64,000 nt of DNA from Acinetobacter geminorum (GTDB lineage: Bacteria > Pseudomonadota > Gammaproteobacteria > Pseudomonadales > Moraxellaceae). Made by a program: the position numbers and the translations under genes. The stretch's first letter is position 1; each line of letters begins with the position of its first letter. The stretch is from assembly GCF_013009345.1 (NCBI RefSeq), contig NZ_JABELE010000009.1, positions 124,001-188,000 on the forward strand. The letters run 5' to 3'. The notes below the pieces were generated by a model. It made no database searches. It was not told where the DNA came from and was given only the letters and a program-made list of their open reading frames with translations. Positions 1-8,672 of this stretch are shown piece after piece.

Positions 1-1
1 C

Positions 2-448
2 AATGAACGTATATTGATTTTAGGTACAGGCGGTCTTTCACATGATCCTCCAACACCTCAGATGGGTTCGGTACCACCAGAAGTTGAAGAATTTCTGATT
101 GCTGGACGAAACCCTACAAGTGAAGCTAGAAATGCACGTCAGGCCAAAATCATTTCAGTTGGACAACGTTTAGCAGCAGGTGACAAGAGTGTATCTGTAC
201 CGCTTAATCCGGAGTGGGATGAGCGGTTATTGGAAAAATTCAAAAATGCAGACTTTATTGCGCTTGAAGCGATGACTGAAGACGAAATACGACGTGAAGG
301 TGGGCGCGGGGGACAAGAAGTCCGAACTTGGATGGCTGCTTTTGCTGCACTACACACAGTGGGTGATTATGAAATGACCTTACATTGCTATGAACCAATC
401 AGTGAATGGATTGCTGGCTTTGGCATAGTCTCTGCCGAGCTGAAATAA
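2..448 (+). CDS. mhpB: 2,3-dihydroxyphenylpropionate/2,3-dihydroxycinnamate 1,2-dioxygenase, C-terminal part (5' end outside window)
   Basis: This is the last 148 codons of a class III (LigB-type) extradiol dioxygenase, read from base 2 in a frame open to the window edge. It cleaves the ring of 2,3-dihydroxyphenylpropionate or dihydroxycinnamate meta to the hydroxyls, using Fe(II) in the cytoplasm. The segments LGTGGLSHDPP, PLNPEWDE, RTWMAAFAA and PISEWIAGFG match what I remember of the E. coli MhpB C-terminal half. The N-terminal metal ligands are not visible. It ends 10 bp before hcaD, so the two are probably co-transcribed. The linkage implies that phenylpropionate dihydroxylation and ring cleavage are encoded together. 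Confidence 0.92.
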   Translation, partial: NERILILGTGGLSHDPPTPQMGSVPPEVEEFLIAGRNPTSEARNARQAKIISVGQRLAAGDKSVSVPLNPEWDERLLEKFKNADFIALEAMTEDEIRREGGRGGQEVRTWMAAFAALHTVGDYEMTLHCYEPISEWIAGFGIVSAELK

Positions 449-458
449 AGGGTAAGCA

Positions 459-1679
459 ATGAATATTCAAACTATTGTCATTATTGGTGCCGGGCAAGCT
501 GGTGCAAGTGCTATTTTAGAATTACGTGCTAACAAATATGAAGGTCGAATTATTTTAATAGGTGATGAACCCCATTTACCTTATGAGCGTCCGCCTTTGT
601 CTAAAGATATGATTCTCAGACCTGAACAGACTAAAATTGAGATTCTGTCTCAACAGAAACTAGAAGACCTAGGTGTTGAGTTCATTAAAGGTAATGCCGT
701 TGTAAAGATTGTACCTGAACAATATCAAGTGATTTTGGAAAATGGTGAACATGTCTATTATGACAAGTTATTATTGGCAACTGGTGGTTCACCTCGCCGT
801 CTTCCGGTTTTGGATGGGGTGGGTAAAAAGGTTTATACCCTACGGAATCTAGACGATTCACAAGCTTTAATTCCGGTTTTTCAGCCAAAGAATCGGATTG
901 TATTGGTTGGTGGTGGTGTCATTGGTCTAGAGTTAGCGTCTAGTGCTCGATTTAAAGGTTGTCATGTAACTGTTCTAGAACAAAGTGCAATGATCATGGG
1001 ACGTTCGCCAGCCATAATTAGTGACTTTTTACTTGATCAGCACCGTAGTCGAGGTGTTGATATTCGACTCAATGTGAAAATTGCTGATACCGAACTGCGC
1101 GGCGAAGAAATTGTCATTCTATTGGAAAGTGGTGAAGAGATCATTGCCGATGCTATTGTTTATGGGGTTGGAATTGTGCCAAATGCCCAATTGGCCGTAG
1201 ACGCTGGTTTAGACGTAGATTTTGCTATTAAAGTGAATGAAAATTGTCAGACTTCCCATCCAGATATTTATGCTGCTGGTGATGTAGCAACACAACTAAG
1301 TACTAATGGTCATTATATTCGTATAGAAACTTGGGAAAATGCCAATAACCAAGCGGGTACTTTTGCTCGTCATGTTATGCAGGTAGAGCATCCTAAAGTA
1401 AATCCATCATGGTTTTGGACCGACCAATATGACCTGAACTTTCAATTTGTTGGAGATATGTCGGCAAAAGAGTGGCATATTCGAGGCAATATGAATCCGC
1501 AAGAAAATCAAAAAGTGGGATTTACCTTATTTGGATTAGATCAAGGCATTGTTGTTGCTGGTATTGCTGTTAATCAAGCTAAAGATGTGAGGCATTTAAA
1601 AAAATTGGTTTCTAGTTCTATCGCCTTTGATAAAGAAAAAATGCTAGATGTCTCAATTGAATTGCGAAAATTAATTTAA
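459..1679 (+). CDS. hcaD: Ferredoxin reductase component of 3-phenylpropionate/cinnamate dioxygenase
   Basis: This 406-aa FAD/NADH oxidoreductase passes electrons from NADH to the dioxygenase ferredoxin (HcaC type). Its length matches the roughly 400 aa of the family. It has an N-terminal FAD dinucleotide fold (IIGAGQAG, residues 8-15), the PYERPPLSK signature near residue 45, a second NADH-binding GxGxxG (LVGGGVIGLE, about residue 148) and the YAAGDVA FAD motif near residue 271. The start is an ATG 10 bp after the mhpB stop, with AAGGGTAAGC upstream. A strong terminator follows, so this is the last gene of the incoming operon. The oxygenase and ferredoxin genes presumably lie left of the window. 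A generic rubredoxin or ferredoxin reductase is the alternative, but the mhpB linkage favours HcaD. Confidence 0.88.
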   Translation: MNIQTIVIIGAGQAGASAILELRANKYEGRIILIGDEPHLPYERPPLSKDMILRPEQTKIEILSQQKLEDLGVEFIKGNAVVKIVPEQYQVILENGEHVYYDKLLLATGGSPRRLPVLDGVGKKVYTLRNLDDSQALIPVFQPKNRIVLVGGGVIGLELASSARFKGCHVTVLEQSAMIMGRSPAIISDFLLDQHRSRGVDIRLNVKIADTELRGEEIVILLESGEEIIADAIVYGVGIVPNAQLAVDAGLDVDFAIKVNENCQTSHPDIYAAGDVATQLSTNGHYIRIETWENANNQAGTFARHVMQVEHPKVNPSWFWTDQYDLNFQFVGDMSAKEWHIRGNMNPQENQKVGFTLFGLDQGIVVAGIAVNQAKDVRHLKKLVSSSIAFDKEKMLDVSIELRKLI

Positions 1680-1719
1680 ATAAAGTCGTTATACTAAAGA
1701 CCTATTTAACGTTGAAAAG

Positions 1720-1752
1720 AAAAACCGTCATGATTATATGACGGTTTTTTTA
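1720..1752 (+). terminator. Rho-independent terminator after hcaD
   Basis: A perfect 11-bp stem (AAAACCGTCAT / ATGACGGTTTT) with a short loop is followed by a T run, 41 bp after the hcaD stop. Confidence 0.9.
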
Positions 1753-2099
1753 TGCCTGATTATAGATATCACATAAAAATTGAAAGCATTAATACTTAAT
1801 TTGAACTGTATAATAACTTTTAACTATTGAAAAAGCAGTTTTGTTTCATCGAGATTAATCTGTTTTTTAGATATATAAATTTAAAAAGCTTGCTAATTTA
1901 TCTCTAACTAACTGAAATTTAATTTAATTTTCATACTTAATTATAAGTGATTTGTCTAAGAATAAAATATATTAAAGAAAATGAAATTTTTTTCTTTTTT
2001 GTTTTTACGGATAAATAAAACTTAAGGCTAATGTCGAAATCAAAGTGATTAATAAATGATGTGCTGTGATTTTTCAAACTGATAGAAAAGGATTTTTCT
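1753..2099. other. AT-rich intergenic region upstream of mhpT
   Basis: About 350 bp of very AT-rich sequence with no convincing ORF. It must contain the promoter of the transporter gene. AAAGGATTT just before the ATG is the likely ribosome-binding site. I could not pick a single promoter with confidence. Confidence 0.5.
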
Positions 2100-3305
2100 A
2101 TGAACCGTGCAGGAAATAAGCACTCTATTATTACGATCGCCATTTGTTTTCTAATCGCTGTGATTGAGGGAATTGATATACAGGCAGCTGGTATTGCGGC
2201 TGTTGGTATTCGAGAATCCTTTGGTTTAAATAGCTCTCAACTAGGTATTTTTTTTAGTGCAGGAATATTGGGGTTATTACCCGGTGCATTAATTGGTGGA
2301 CGTTATGCAGACCGCATTGGCCGTAAGATGGTGTTGATCGGAGCTGTGGCTATTTTTGCTGTATTTACCCTTTTTACAGTCTGGGTAAATACTTTCTATA
2401 CTTTGCTATTGGTACGCTTTCTTGCTGGAGCAGGTTTAGGGGCTGCAATGCCGAATTTGATTGCTCTTGTTTCAGAAGCTGTTTCTAACGAAAATCGTGG
2501 TCGTGCCGTTGGCCTAATGTATTGTGGTATGCCAATAGGAGCCATCTTAGTATCTTTACTAGCAGCCTACGATGTAAGCGGTCACTGGCAAACGATTTTC
2601 TATGTAGGAGGAATTGTTCCATTGCTTGTGATTCCTCTTATGGTCAAATTTTTACCAGAATCTCGAGAGTTTTTACAAACGAGATTTCAAGATAAATCGA
2701 TTACGTATATACAAAGCTCTTTTAAAAACCTTTTTCAAAATAATTATGCTTCGCAGACCTTATTACTGTGGGCAAGCTATTTCTTTACCTTGATGGTTGT
2801 TTACATCATGTTGAGTTGGTTACCGTCTCTATTTATGGAGTTAGGATTCTCTCGTCAACAGGGCAGCTTAGCTCAAGTATTTTTTCAAATGGGAGCTGCC
2901 ATTGGTACAGTTGTATTGGGTATTTTGATTGACCGTTGGAATAAAGCTTATGTGATTATACTTATGTATATAGGTATTTTAGCTGGTTTATTTAGTTTAA
3001 ATGGAGCTGGAAATTTAACTGCAATGTATGCAGCCGCAGCCTTAATGGGAACATTTACCATTGGTGGTCAAGGCGTTTTATATGCTTTTGGAAGTATTGT
3101 GTACCCGACTGAAATCCGGGCAACTGGAGTAGGTAGTGCAGCAGCAGTTGGACGTATTGGTGCAATGTTGGGTCCCGCAATTGCTGGTCAGTTACTTGCC
3201 ATGGGAAGTGGTGCTACAGGTGTTATTTCCGCTGCTATTCCTGGAATTGTCATTTCAGCATTACTGATGCTTTTGGTGATTCGTCGATTACATCAGACTA
3301 AATAG
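2100..3305 (+). CDS. mhpT: 3-(3-hydroxyphenyl)propionate / aromatic acid:H+ symporter (MFS, AAHS family)
   Basis: This 401-aa inner-membrane MFS importer with 12 predicted helices probably brings phenylpropionate-type acids into the cell. The N-terminal segment (IAVIEGIDIQAAGIAA, residues 20-35) matches the MhpT/AAHS signature, in which an acidic residue in helix 1 is needed for transport. GRYADRIGRK at residues 68-77 is the MFS loop 2-3 motif. FSAGILGLLPGALIGG and LMYCGMPIGA also match MhpT as I remember it. The gene stands alone between two terminators. The substrate is inferred from the mhp/hca context. Confidence 0.87.
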   Translation: MNRAGNKHSIITIAICFLIAVIEGIDIQAAGIAAVGIRESFGLNSSQLGIFFSAGILGLLPGALIGGRYADRIGRKMVLIGAVAIFAVFTLFTVWVNTFYTLLLVRFLAGAGLGAAMPNLIALVSEAVSNENRGRAVGLMYCGMPIGAILVSLLAAYDVSGHWQTIFYVGGIVPLLVIPLMVKFLPESREFLQTRFQDKSITYIQSSFKNLFQNNYASQTLLLWASYFFTLMVVYIMLSWLPSLFMELGFSRQQGSLAQVFFQMGAAIGTVVLGILIDRWNKAYVIILMYIGILAGLFSLNGAGNLTAMYAAAALMGTFTIGGQGVLYAFGSIVYPTEIRATGVGSAAAVGRIGAMLGPAIAGQLLAMGSGATGVISAAIPGIVISALLMLLVIRRLHQTK

Positions 3306-3321
3306 CTCAAATAAAACAATG

Positions 3322-3351
3322 AAAAAAGCTCAGATTTTCGGAGCTTTTTTC
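3322..3351 (+). terminator. Rho-independent terminator after mhpT
   Basis: The stem AAAAAAGCTC / GAGCTTTTTT with loop AGATTTTCG runs into a T run 16 bp after the stop. The A-rich left side makes it potentially bidirectional. Confidence 0.88.
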
Positions 3352-3476
3352 ATTTATGAAACTATTCAAGAAACCTCAAACCTTATTCACTGCAAGCTTA
3401 AAAACAAATCACTCATTGTAAATGTCAGATGAATTTATTTCTTGTTCTAAAAAAGAACCTTAATTGAGTAAGAGAA

Positions 3477-4667
3477 ATGTACCCAGCTGCCCAGCAAAAG
3501 CTTTGGAATCGTTCATTTATCCTTTGTGTATTAAACAACCTTTTTTTATTCATTTATTACTATGCTTTGCTCACCATATTACCCCTTTATATTTTAAAAG
3601 AATTATCAGGTTCAATTAGTCAGGCAGGTTTGGCATTAACTTTATTTTTGATTTCATCGATTGCCATTCGTCCTTTTGCTGGTTTGATCATTGAACGTTT
3701 CGGCGAAAAAACAGTGTTGCGAGGTTCAGCATTACTGTTTGCATTTTTGGCGCTTGGTTATTTATGTGTAAATCAACTATGGATATTACTGATGATCCGA
3801 TTCGTGCATGGAATCTGGTTTAGTATTTTAACTACGGTCACCGTACCTATTGTGAATGAATTCATTCCAGAGCAGAGGAAAGGCGAAGGCATGGGGTATT
3901 TCGTCATGTCTACAAATTTAGCGGTTGTATTTGGGCCAATGATTGCACTAGCTACTCTACGTTACACTAGTTTTTATAACCTATTTATTCTTCTCACTTT
4001 AATTGTATGTATGGGTTTATTTTTTTGCTTTCTTATACCGGTGACATCGTTAAAAGATAGGCAGTGGGTACAAGCAAAGAAGAAAATTAGTTTAAACGAT
4101 ATTATTGAAAGGAAAGTAATTCCTATTGGTTTGATTGCATTATTCGTTGCAATGGCTTATTCAAGCATCATGAGCTTTATAAGTATCTATAGTGAAACTA
4201 AAAACTTACTCCCTGCAACAAGTGTATTTTTTATTGTTTTTGCAATATCAATGATTATGGCGCGTCCTTGGGTTGGCTATTCATACGATAAAAGAGGGGC
4301 TAACTCAGTTGTTTATCCTTCGTTTATTCTTTTTTCGGTAGGATTGTTCTTGGTGAGTCAAATGCAAACCCAGTGGGAATATTGGTTTGCTGCTGCTTTA
4401 ATCGGTGCGGGGTATGGCTCACTTTTTCCTGTTTTTCAAACCATGGCTATACAAACGGTCGAGAAAAACAGAATTGGGTATGCGGTTTCAACCTTTTTTA
4501 CTTTATTTGATTTAGGGATGGCGATTGGTTCGCTTATGGTAGGATTTATTATTGCCCATATAGGCTATGAGAAAACTTACCAGTTATGTGCATGGCTAAC
4601 GATAATGACTTTATTTTTATATCGTTGGCTATGTAATCGAGATACAAACACAAAAATTGGGATATGA
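3477..4667 (+). CDS. MFS transporter, 12 TM, substrate unknown
   Basis: A 396-aa hydrophobic protein with the MFS_1 pattern: an N-terminal helix pair, RPFAGLIIERFGEK around residues 65-78 (a loop 2-3-like motif), and a duplicated six-helix architecture with MARPWVGYSYDKRG in the second half. It resembles the YfcJ/YwoG-like drug or sugar efflux group more than the aromatic acid importers. The ATG follows GAGTAAGAGAA. It is operonic with the HcaR-type regulator, since its TGA is separated from that ATG by one base. It may import or export a phenylpropanoid, but the sequence does not show the substrate. Confidence 0.8.
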   Translation: MYPAAQQKLWNRSFILCVLNNLFLFIYYYALLTILPLYILKELSGSISQAGLALTLFLISSIAIRPFAGLIIERFGEKTVLRGSALLFAFLALGYLCVNQLWILLMIRFVHGIWFSILTTVTVPIVNEFIPEQRKGEGMGYFVMSTNLAVVFGPMIALATLRYTSFYNLFILLTLIVCMGLFFCFLIPVTSLKDRQWVQAKKKISLNDIIERKVIPIGLIALFVAMAYSSIMSFISIYSETKNLLPATSVFFIVFAISMIMARPWVGYSYDKRGANSVVYPSFILFSVGLFLVSQMQTQWEYWFAAALIGAGYGSLFPVFQTMAIQTVEKNRIGYAVSTFFTLFDLGMAIGSLMVGFIIAHIGYEKTYQLCAWLTIMTLFLYRWLCNRDTNTKIGI

Positions 4668-4668
4668 C

Positions 4669-5565
4669 ATGGAATTACGTCACTTACGCTATTTTGTTGC
4701 GGTCGCTGAAGAGCTAAATTTTACGAAAGCAGCATTACGAATGCATACGGTACAGCCTTCGCTCAGTCAACAGATTAAAGACTTAGAAGATGAAGTTGGT
4801 GTTCAGCTTTTTATACGCAGCAAACGAAAAGTCGAGCTTACAAAAGCAGGGGAAGTTTTTTTTAAAGAAGCGCTTATTATTTTAGAACACACCGAGAAAG
4901 CCATTAGCTTGGCTAGACAAACTGCAAAAGTTGAACAAGAACAATTAAATATTGGCTTTGTTCCAGTCGCTGAAATGAAAGTTTTTTCTTATATCATGCC
5001 GAATATTAGAGCGCATTTCCCAGAGCTTAAAATTGATTTTCAAAGTTTAACTGATGATGCTCAACTACAGGCGCTTAAAAAGGGGGAAATAGATATTGCT
5101 TTTACGCGTTATGGGGCAAATACAGGTGAACTGGTTTCTATTCAAATCTTCCAAGAGCCACTCACTTTAATTATTCCTAAAAACTCGCCAGAAGCACAGC
5201 AAGAACGCATTAGTATAAAAAGTTTTGAGCATCATAATTTTGTGATGTGTAATGAAGAAGCTTCACCTGAGCTTTATCGAATTATTGATGGTTTTTTTAA
5301 AAAATCTAAACTGAATGTTAATATTGTGCAGCATTCAACCAACATTTTACTCAATGTTAATTTAGTGGGAATGGAAATTGGTTGGAGTCTCGTTCCTCAG
5401 TATGTTATTCCATTGTTAGGGGATAAAATTGTAGTTAAAAAGACGGTAGAACCTTTACCAATGATAGGTCTACACGTTTCTTATCGCAAAGACCATGTAA
5501 ACAAAGCTATAGATTTAATTTTGGATGTACTTAAAAAACAGTTTCATCTAAATTTTGCATTTTAA
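4669..5565 (+). CDS. hcaR: LysR-family regulator, HcaR-like
   Basis: A 298-aa LysR protein with an N-terminal winged HTH (residues 1-60) and a periplasmic-binding-like effector domain. Similarity to E. coli HcaR, which activates the phenylpropionate dioxygenase operon, is visible along its length: MELRHLRYFVAVAEELNFT, SKRKVELTKAGE, IGFVPVAEMK and STNILLNVNLVGM. I start at the second ATG (MELRH), one base after the preceding stop, because LysR proteins of this type begin there; the open frame runs four codons further upstream. It probably senses phenylpropionate or cinnamate and controls the hca/mhp genes. Confidence 0.83.
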   Translation: MELRHLRYFVAVAEELNFTKAALRMHTVQPSLSQQIKDLEDEVGVQLFIRSKRKVELTKAGEVFFKEALIILEHTEKAISLARQTAKVEQEQLNIGFVPVAEMKVFSYIMPNIRAHFPELKIDFQSLTDDAQLQALKKGEIDIAFTRYGANTGELVSIQIFQEPLTLIIPKNSPEAQQERISIKSFEHHNFVMCNEEASPELYRIIDGFFKKSKLNVNIVQHSTNILLNVNLVGMEIGWSLVPQYVIPLLGDKIVVKKTVEPLPMIGLHVSYRKDHVNKAIDLILDVLKKQFHLNFAF

Positions 5566-5567
5566 AA

Positions 5568-5589
5568 AAGCCATTCTAAAGAATGGCTT
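5568..5589. terminator. Bidirectional terminator between hcaR and mhpA
   Basis: The stem AAGCCATTC / GAATGGCTT with a TAAA loop lies between convergent genes, 3 bp after hcaR and 9 bp before the mhpA stop. The A run to its left serves as a T run on the minus strand. Confidence 0.8.
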
Positions 5590-5597
5590 AATTATAC

Positions 5598-7208
5598 TTA
5601 GTTGATCAAATGCATTTTTTGGAACAGTTCTTCACTTATACTATTTACAGTTTGAGGAATGGCGAGACCTGCAATAAAACGGTCAGGTCTTAAAATCACC
5701 ATAGATTGATTTGTTTGGCTAAACCAAGAGCGAATTTCAGTGTCTAGATCACCAATAGTAATTACATGTTCGTCAGAAGGTCGATTCGGAGCGTCTAACT
5801 GAATCGCAGGTATGACTTGAATAAATTTAATACCTAATTTAGCCCATTTTTTCATACTATTTGGTGAGATTCCCCAAGTAGGATTAACTCCCCAAGCAAG
5901 AATGGCAAAGTTATTACCAATCACTTCGTCGAGTAAAACTTTGTCTTTATTTTCAAGCTGGACATGAGGCTGGATGAACATCTTGCCGACAGGTGTATTC
6001 TTTTCTGGAAAAGGTGCCAATATGCCTTGATGATATTTCGGCATGGGTTTAAAACGCATTTCTAACAAATAACGTTTTATCGGTTGTATGTAATTTAATA
6101 CATAAGCAATACCGTCACGAAGAACACCTTGCCATTTCTTTGGTGGAGCAAGAACATGTCCTGCTAAAACAGATAAATTAATCATGGCTTGAGCGTGGTC
6201 TTTTCTTTCTAGTTGGTAACTGTCTAGAATCTCTGGTTTTGCAATTTTTTTAATGACTAATGCCATTTTCCAAGCAAGATTAAAAGCATCACGCATGCCA
6301 CTATTGTAACCTTGACCTTGCCATACAGGCATAATATGTGCTGCATCTCCAGCTAATAAAATACGGTCTACACGAAAACGGTCTGCAATCCGTGCATTGT
6401 GTGTATAAACACGTTGACGTATCACTTCGATATTGTCCGTATGAGGTAAAACTTTACTCAATAAACGATTAATATTTTCGGGTTTACTCAATTCTTCCTG
6501 AGTTTCTCCAGGCATTACCATAAACTCAAAACGACGAATACCATGTGGCAAAGCTGCCGATACATAAGGACGTACAGGATCACAGCATAAATATACATGA
6601 GGCGTCGCTAGTGGATCGTTGGCAAGATCAATAACAATCCATTGGTTTGGAGCAGTTTCACCCTCAAAATTAATGTTAAGTGTACGGCGTACAAATGAAT
6701 TTCCACCATCGCAAGCAATTAAATACTGCGCTTGAACAATTTCCTGCTTTTGATCTTTAGTCGTTAAATTTAACGTTACATGGTCTTTGTCTTGAGTGAA
6801 GCTATTTAATTGACGTGAAAAACGCACCTCTGTGGTTGGATAGGCTGCTAAACCTTCCAGTAAAACACGGTCAACTTGGGGTTGGATAAATGCATTACGA
6901 CGTGGCCAGCCAAATTCGCGAGTCATAGGCTGAATATCCGCAAAACAGCGACCTTTAGGTGTTAAAAACCGCATAGCATGATTAGGGGTAGTGTGCGGTA
7001 AAACTTGTTTGATTAAACCTACTGACTGAATCGTGCGTAATGATTCATCATCAATACCAATCGCTCTTGGATAATCAATGAGTTGGTCTAGTTGTTCAAT
7101 AACAGTAACTTGTACACCTTGTTTACTTAAATAATTTGCAATTGTTAACCCAACTGGGCCTGCACCTAAAATTGCAACTTCCGTGGTGTAATGTTGAGTC
7201 TGATTCAC
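5598..7208 (-). CDS. mhpA: 3-(3-hydroxyphenyl)propionate/3-hydroxycinnamate hydroxylase
   Basis: A 536-aa class A flavoprotein monooxygenase that ortho-hydroxylates 3-hydroxyphenylpropionate to the 2,3-dihydroxy compound cleaved by MhpB. Visible motifs are the FAD GxGxxG (ILGAGPVGL, residues 13-21), the DG motif (ACDGGNSFVRR, about residue 165), and the second FAD motif RILLAGDAAHIMPVWQGQGY (about residue 280), typical of the PheA/MhpA family. A thioredoxin-like C-terminal region follows. The ATG lies close to AAGGGATATT on the minus strand. The gene is convergent with hcaR and about 5 kb from mhpB, so the pathway is split over several transcripts. Confidence 0.88.
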   Translation of the reverse strand: MNQTQHYTTEVAILGAGPVGLTIANYLSKQGVQVTVIEQLDQLIDYPRAIGIDDESLRTIQSVGLIKQVLPHTTPNHAMRFLTPKGRCFADIQPMTREFGWPRRNAFIQPQVDRVLLEGLAAYPTTEVRFSRQLNSFTQDKDHVTLNLTTKDQKQEIVQAQYLIACDGGNSFVRRTLNINFEGETAPNQWIVIDLANDPLATPHVYLCCDPVRPYVSAALPHGIRRFEFMVMPGETQEELSKPENINRLLSKVLPHTDNIEVIRQRVYTHNARIADRFRVDRILLAGDAAHIMPVWQGQGYNSGMRDAFNLAWKMALVIKKIAKPEILDSYQLERKDHAQAMINLSVLAGHVLAPPKKWQGVLRDGIAYVLNYIQPIKRYLLEMRFKPMPKYHQGILAPFPEKNTPVGKMFIQPHVQLENKDKVLLDEVIGNNFAILAWGVNPTWGISPNSMKKWAKLGIKFIQVIPAIQLDAPNRPSDEHVITIGDLDTEIRSWFSQTNQSMVILRPDRFIAGLAIPQTVNSISEELFQKMHLIN

Positions 7209-7681
7209 AGTAAATATCCCTTACTATCAAGTTTTCTTATTAATATCAAAATTGAAACAAAGCTAAATTTAATCAATAGTTTAATAAGACGACTTTTTGA
7301 AAGGTAATGTATGCCTTATTGATTTTAATATATTGTATTTAAATGATTTTTAAATATTTTGTAATAGGTTTTTTTAATCCAATCATTGTTTTAAATTATA
7401 TATAATTGTATGGAGGTTGGAACGACGTTTAATCAACCTTTTCATTCGCCATTATTTTCTTAGCTATTTTCACGAAAGTAAAAAATTCAGTACTAGAATA
7501 GATATCAACCGAAAAAAATTACTTTTACATTAATTGACTGAGTAATTACTGTTGCTCATATCAGAGCATGTTAATTTATGTGCAACATTGTTATTAGAAC
7601 ATCAAAGCTCATTTTAACTGAGTATAAATATTCAAATCTTTATAACGAATCAACAAGCAGTTTTTCATTAGGAGAACAAAG
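7209..7681. other. Divergent intergenic region between mhpA and the hydrolase gene
   Basis: A 473-bp AT-rich gap holding the divergent promoters of mhpA (leftward) and the hydrolase (rightward). TTAGGAGAACAAAG just before 7682 is a strong ribosome-binding site. I see no ORF or strong hairpin. Confidence 0.5.
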
Positions 7682-8512
7682 ATGGGATATGTAACCACAA
7701 AAGATGGCGTAGAAATTTTCTATAAAGATTGGGGACCACGCGATGCCCAAGTTTTATTTTTTCATCACGGTTGGCCTTTAAGTTCAGATGATTGGGACAC
7801 GCAATTGCTTTTTTTCCTTAAAGAAGGTTTTCGTGTAGTTGCTCATGACCGCCGTGGACATGGGCGTTCGAGTCAGGTGTGGGATGGTCACGATATGGAC
7901 CATTATGCAGATGACGTTGCAGAAGTGGTTAAACATCTAAATATTAAAAATGCAATTCACATTGGCCATTCAACGGGTGGCGGTGAAGTGGTTCACTATA
8001 TTGCACGTCATGGCCAAGACAATGTTAAAAAAGCTGTACTTGTCAGTGCAGTACCCCCACTAATGGTTAAAACTGAAAATAATCCTGAAGGTTTACCAAA
8101 AGAAGTTTTTGATGACCTTCAAAACCAAGTCCTTACAAACCGTGCGCAATTTTTCCGCGACTTGCCATCTGGCCCGTTCTATGGTTTTAACCGACCAGAT
8201 GCGAAACCCTCTGAAGGCATCATCTCTAACTGGTGGCGTCAGGGTATGACGGGTAGTGCAAAAGCGCATTACGATGGTATTGTGGCGTTCTCACAAACTG
8301 ACTTTACCGAAGATTTAAAGAAAATCACCATTCCTGTTTTAGTGTTACATGGTGACGGTGACCAGATCGTGCCTTATAAAACGTCTGGCGTAAAATCTGC
8401 AGAGTTACTTCAAAATAGCCAACTCAAAATCTACCCAGGTTTTTCTCACGGTATGTTAACTGTAAACCATGAAGTGATTAATGCTGATTTGTTGGCGTTT
8501 ATTCGTGAATAA
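7682..8512 (+). CDS. Alpha/beta hydrolase, non-heme chloroperoxidase/arylesterase type
   Basis: A 276-aa cytoplasmic alpha/beta-hydrolase of the cofactor-free haloperoxidase/perhydrolase group, at the usual length. The oxyanion-hole region is HHGWPLSSDDW (residues 28-38), the nucleophile elbow is GHSTGGGE (about residues 98-105), the acid lies in LHGDGDQIVP (about residue 225) and the His in GFSHGM (about residue 255). Such enzymes hydrolyse aryl esters and can catalyse perhydrolysis; the natural substrate is unknown. Monocistronic, with a strong RBS and a terminator immediately downstream. Confidence 0.85.
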   Translation: MGYVTTKDGVEIFYKDWGPRDAQVLFFHHGWPLSSDDWDTQLLFFLKEGFRVVAHDRRGHGRSSQVWDGHDMDHYADDVAEVVKHLNIKNAIHIGHSTGGGEVVHYIARHGQDNVKKAVLVSAVPPLMVKTENNPEGLPKEVFDDLQNQVLTNRAQFFRDLPSGPFYGFNRPDAKPSEGIISNWWRQGMTGSAKAHYDGIVAFSQTDFTEDLKKITIPVLVLHGDGDQIVPYKTSGVKSAELLQNSQLKIYPGFSHGMLTVNHEVINADLLAFIRE

Positions 8513-8530
8513 TTTAAAGATTTAAACTTT

Positions 8531-8562
8531 AAAAAAGAGGCCTATTAAGTGCCTCTTTTTTT
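8531..8562 (+). terminator. Terminator after the alpha/beta hydrolase
   Basis: The stem AAAAAAGAGGC / GCCTCTTTTTT is followed by a run of T, 19 bp after the stop. Confidence 0.88.
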
Positions 8563-8614
8563 TATATAAAAATTAATGAATTCAAATGTCTAAATATAGA
8601 AATACTAAAAGGTA

Positions 8615-8645
8615 TTGACATTAAAGCTAGCTTTAACCTTAAAGT
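8615..8645 (+). promoter_or_regulatory. MerR-type promoter/operator of the Old Yellow Enzyme gene
   Basis: TTGACA (8615-8620) and TAAAGT (8640-8645) are separated by 19 bp, the over-long spacing characteristic of MerR-activated promoters. The spacer holds the perfect dyad TTAAAGCTAGCTTTAA (8621-8636). Nearly the same element occurs at 11475-11505 beside the MerR gene. Inferred regulator: the 11044-11460 protein. Confidence 0.75.
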
Positions 8646-8672
8646 AAAGCCATACTGAATGAGGTCATTCCA

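Noticed and set aside
1937..2143. 68-codon minus-strand frame before mhpT
   Set aside because: Low-complexity AT-driven frame overlapping the mhpT start; no ribosome-binding site.
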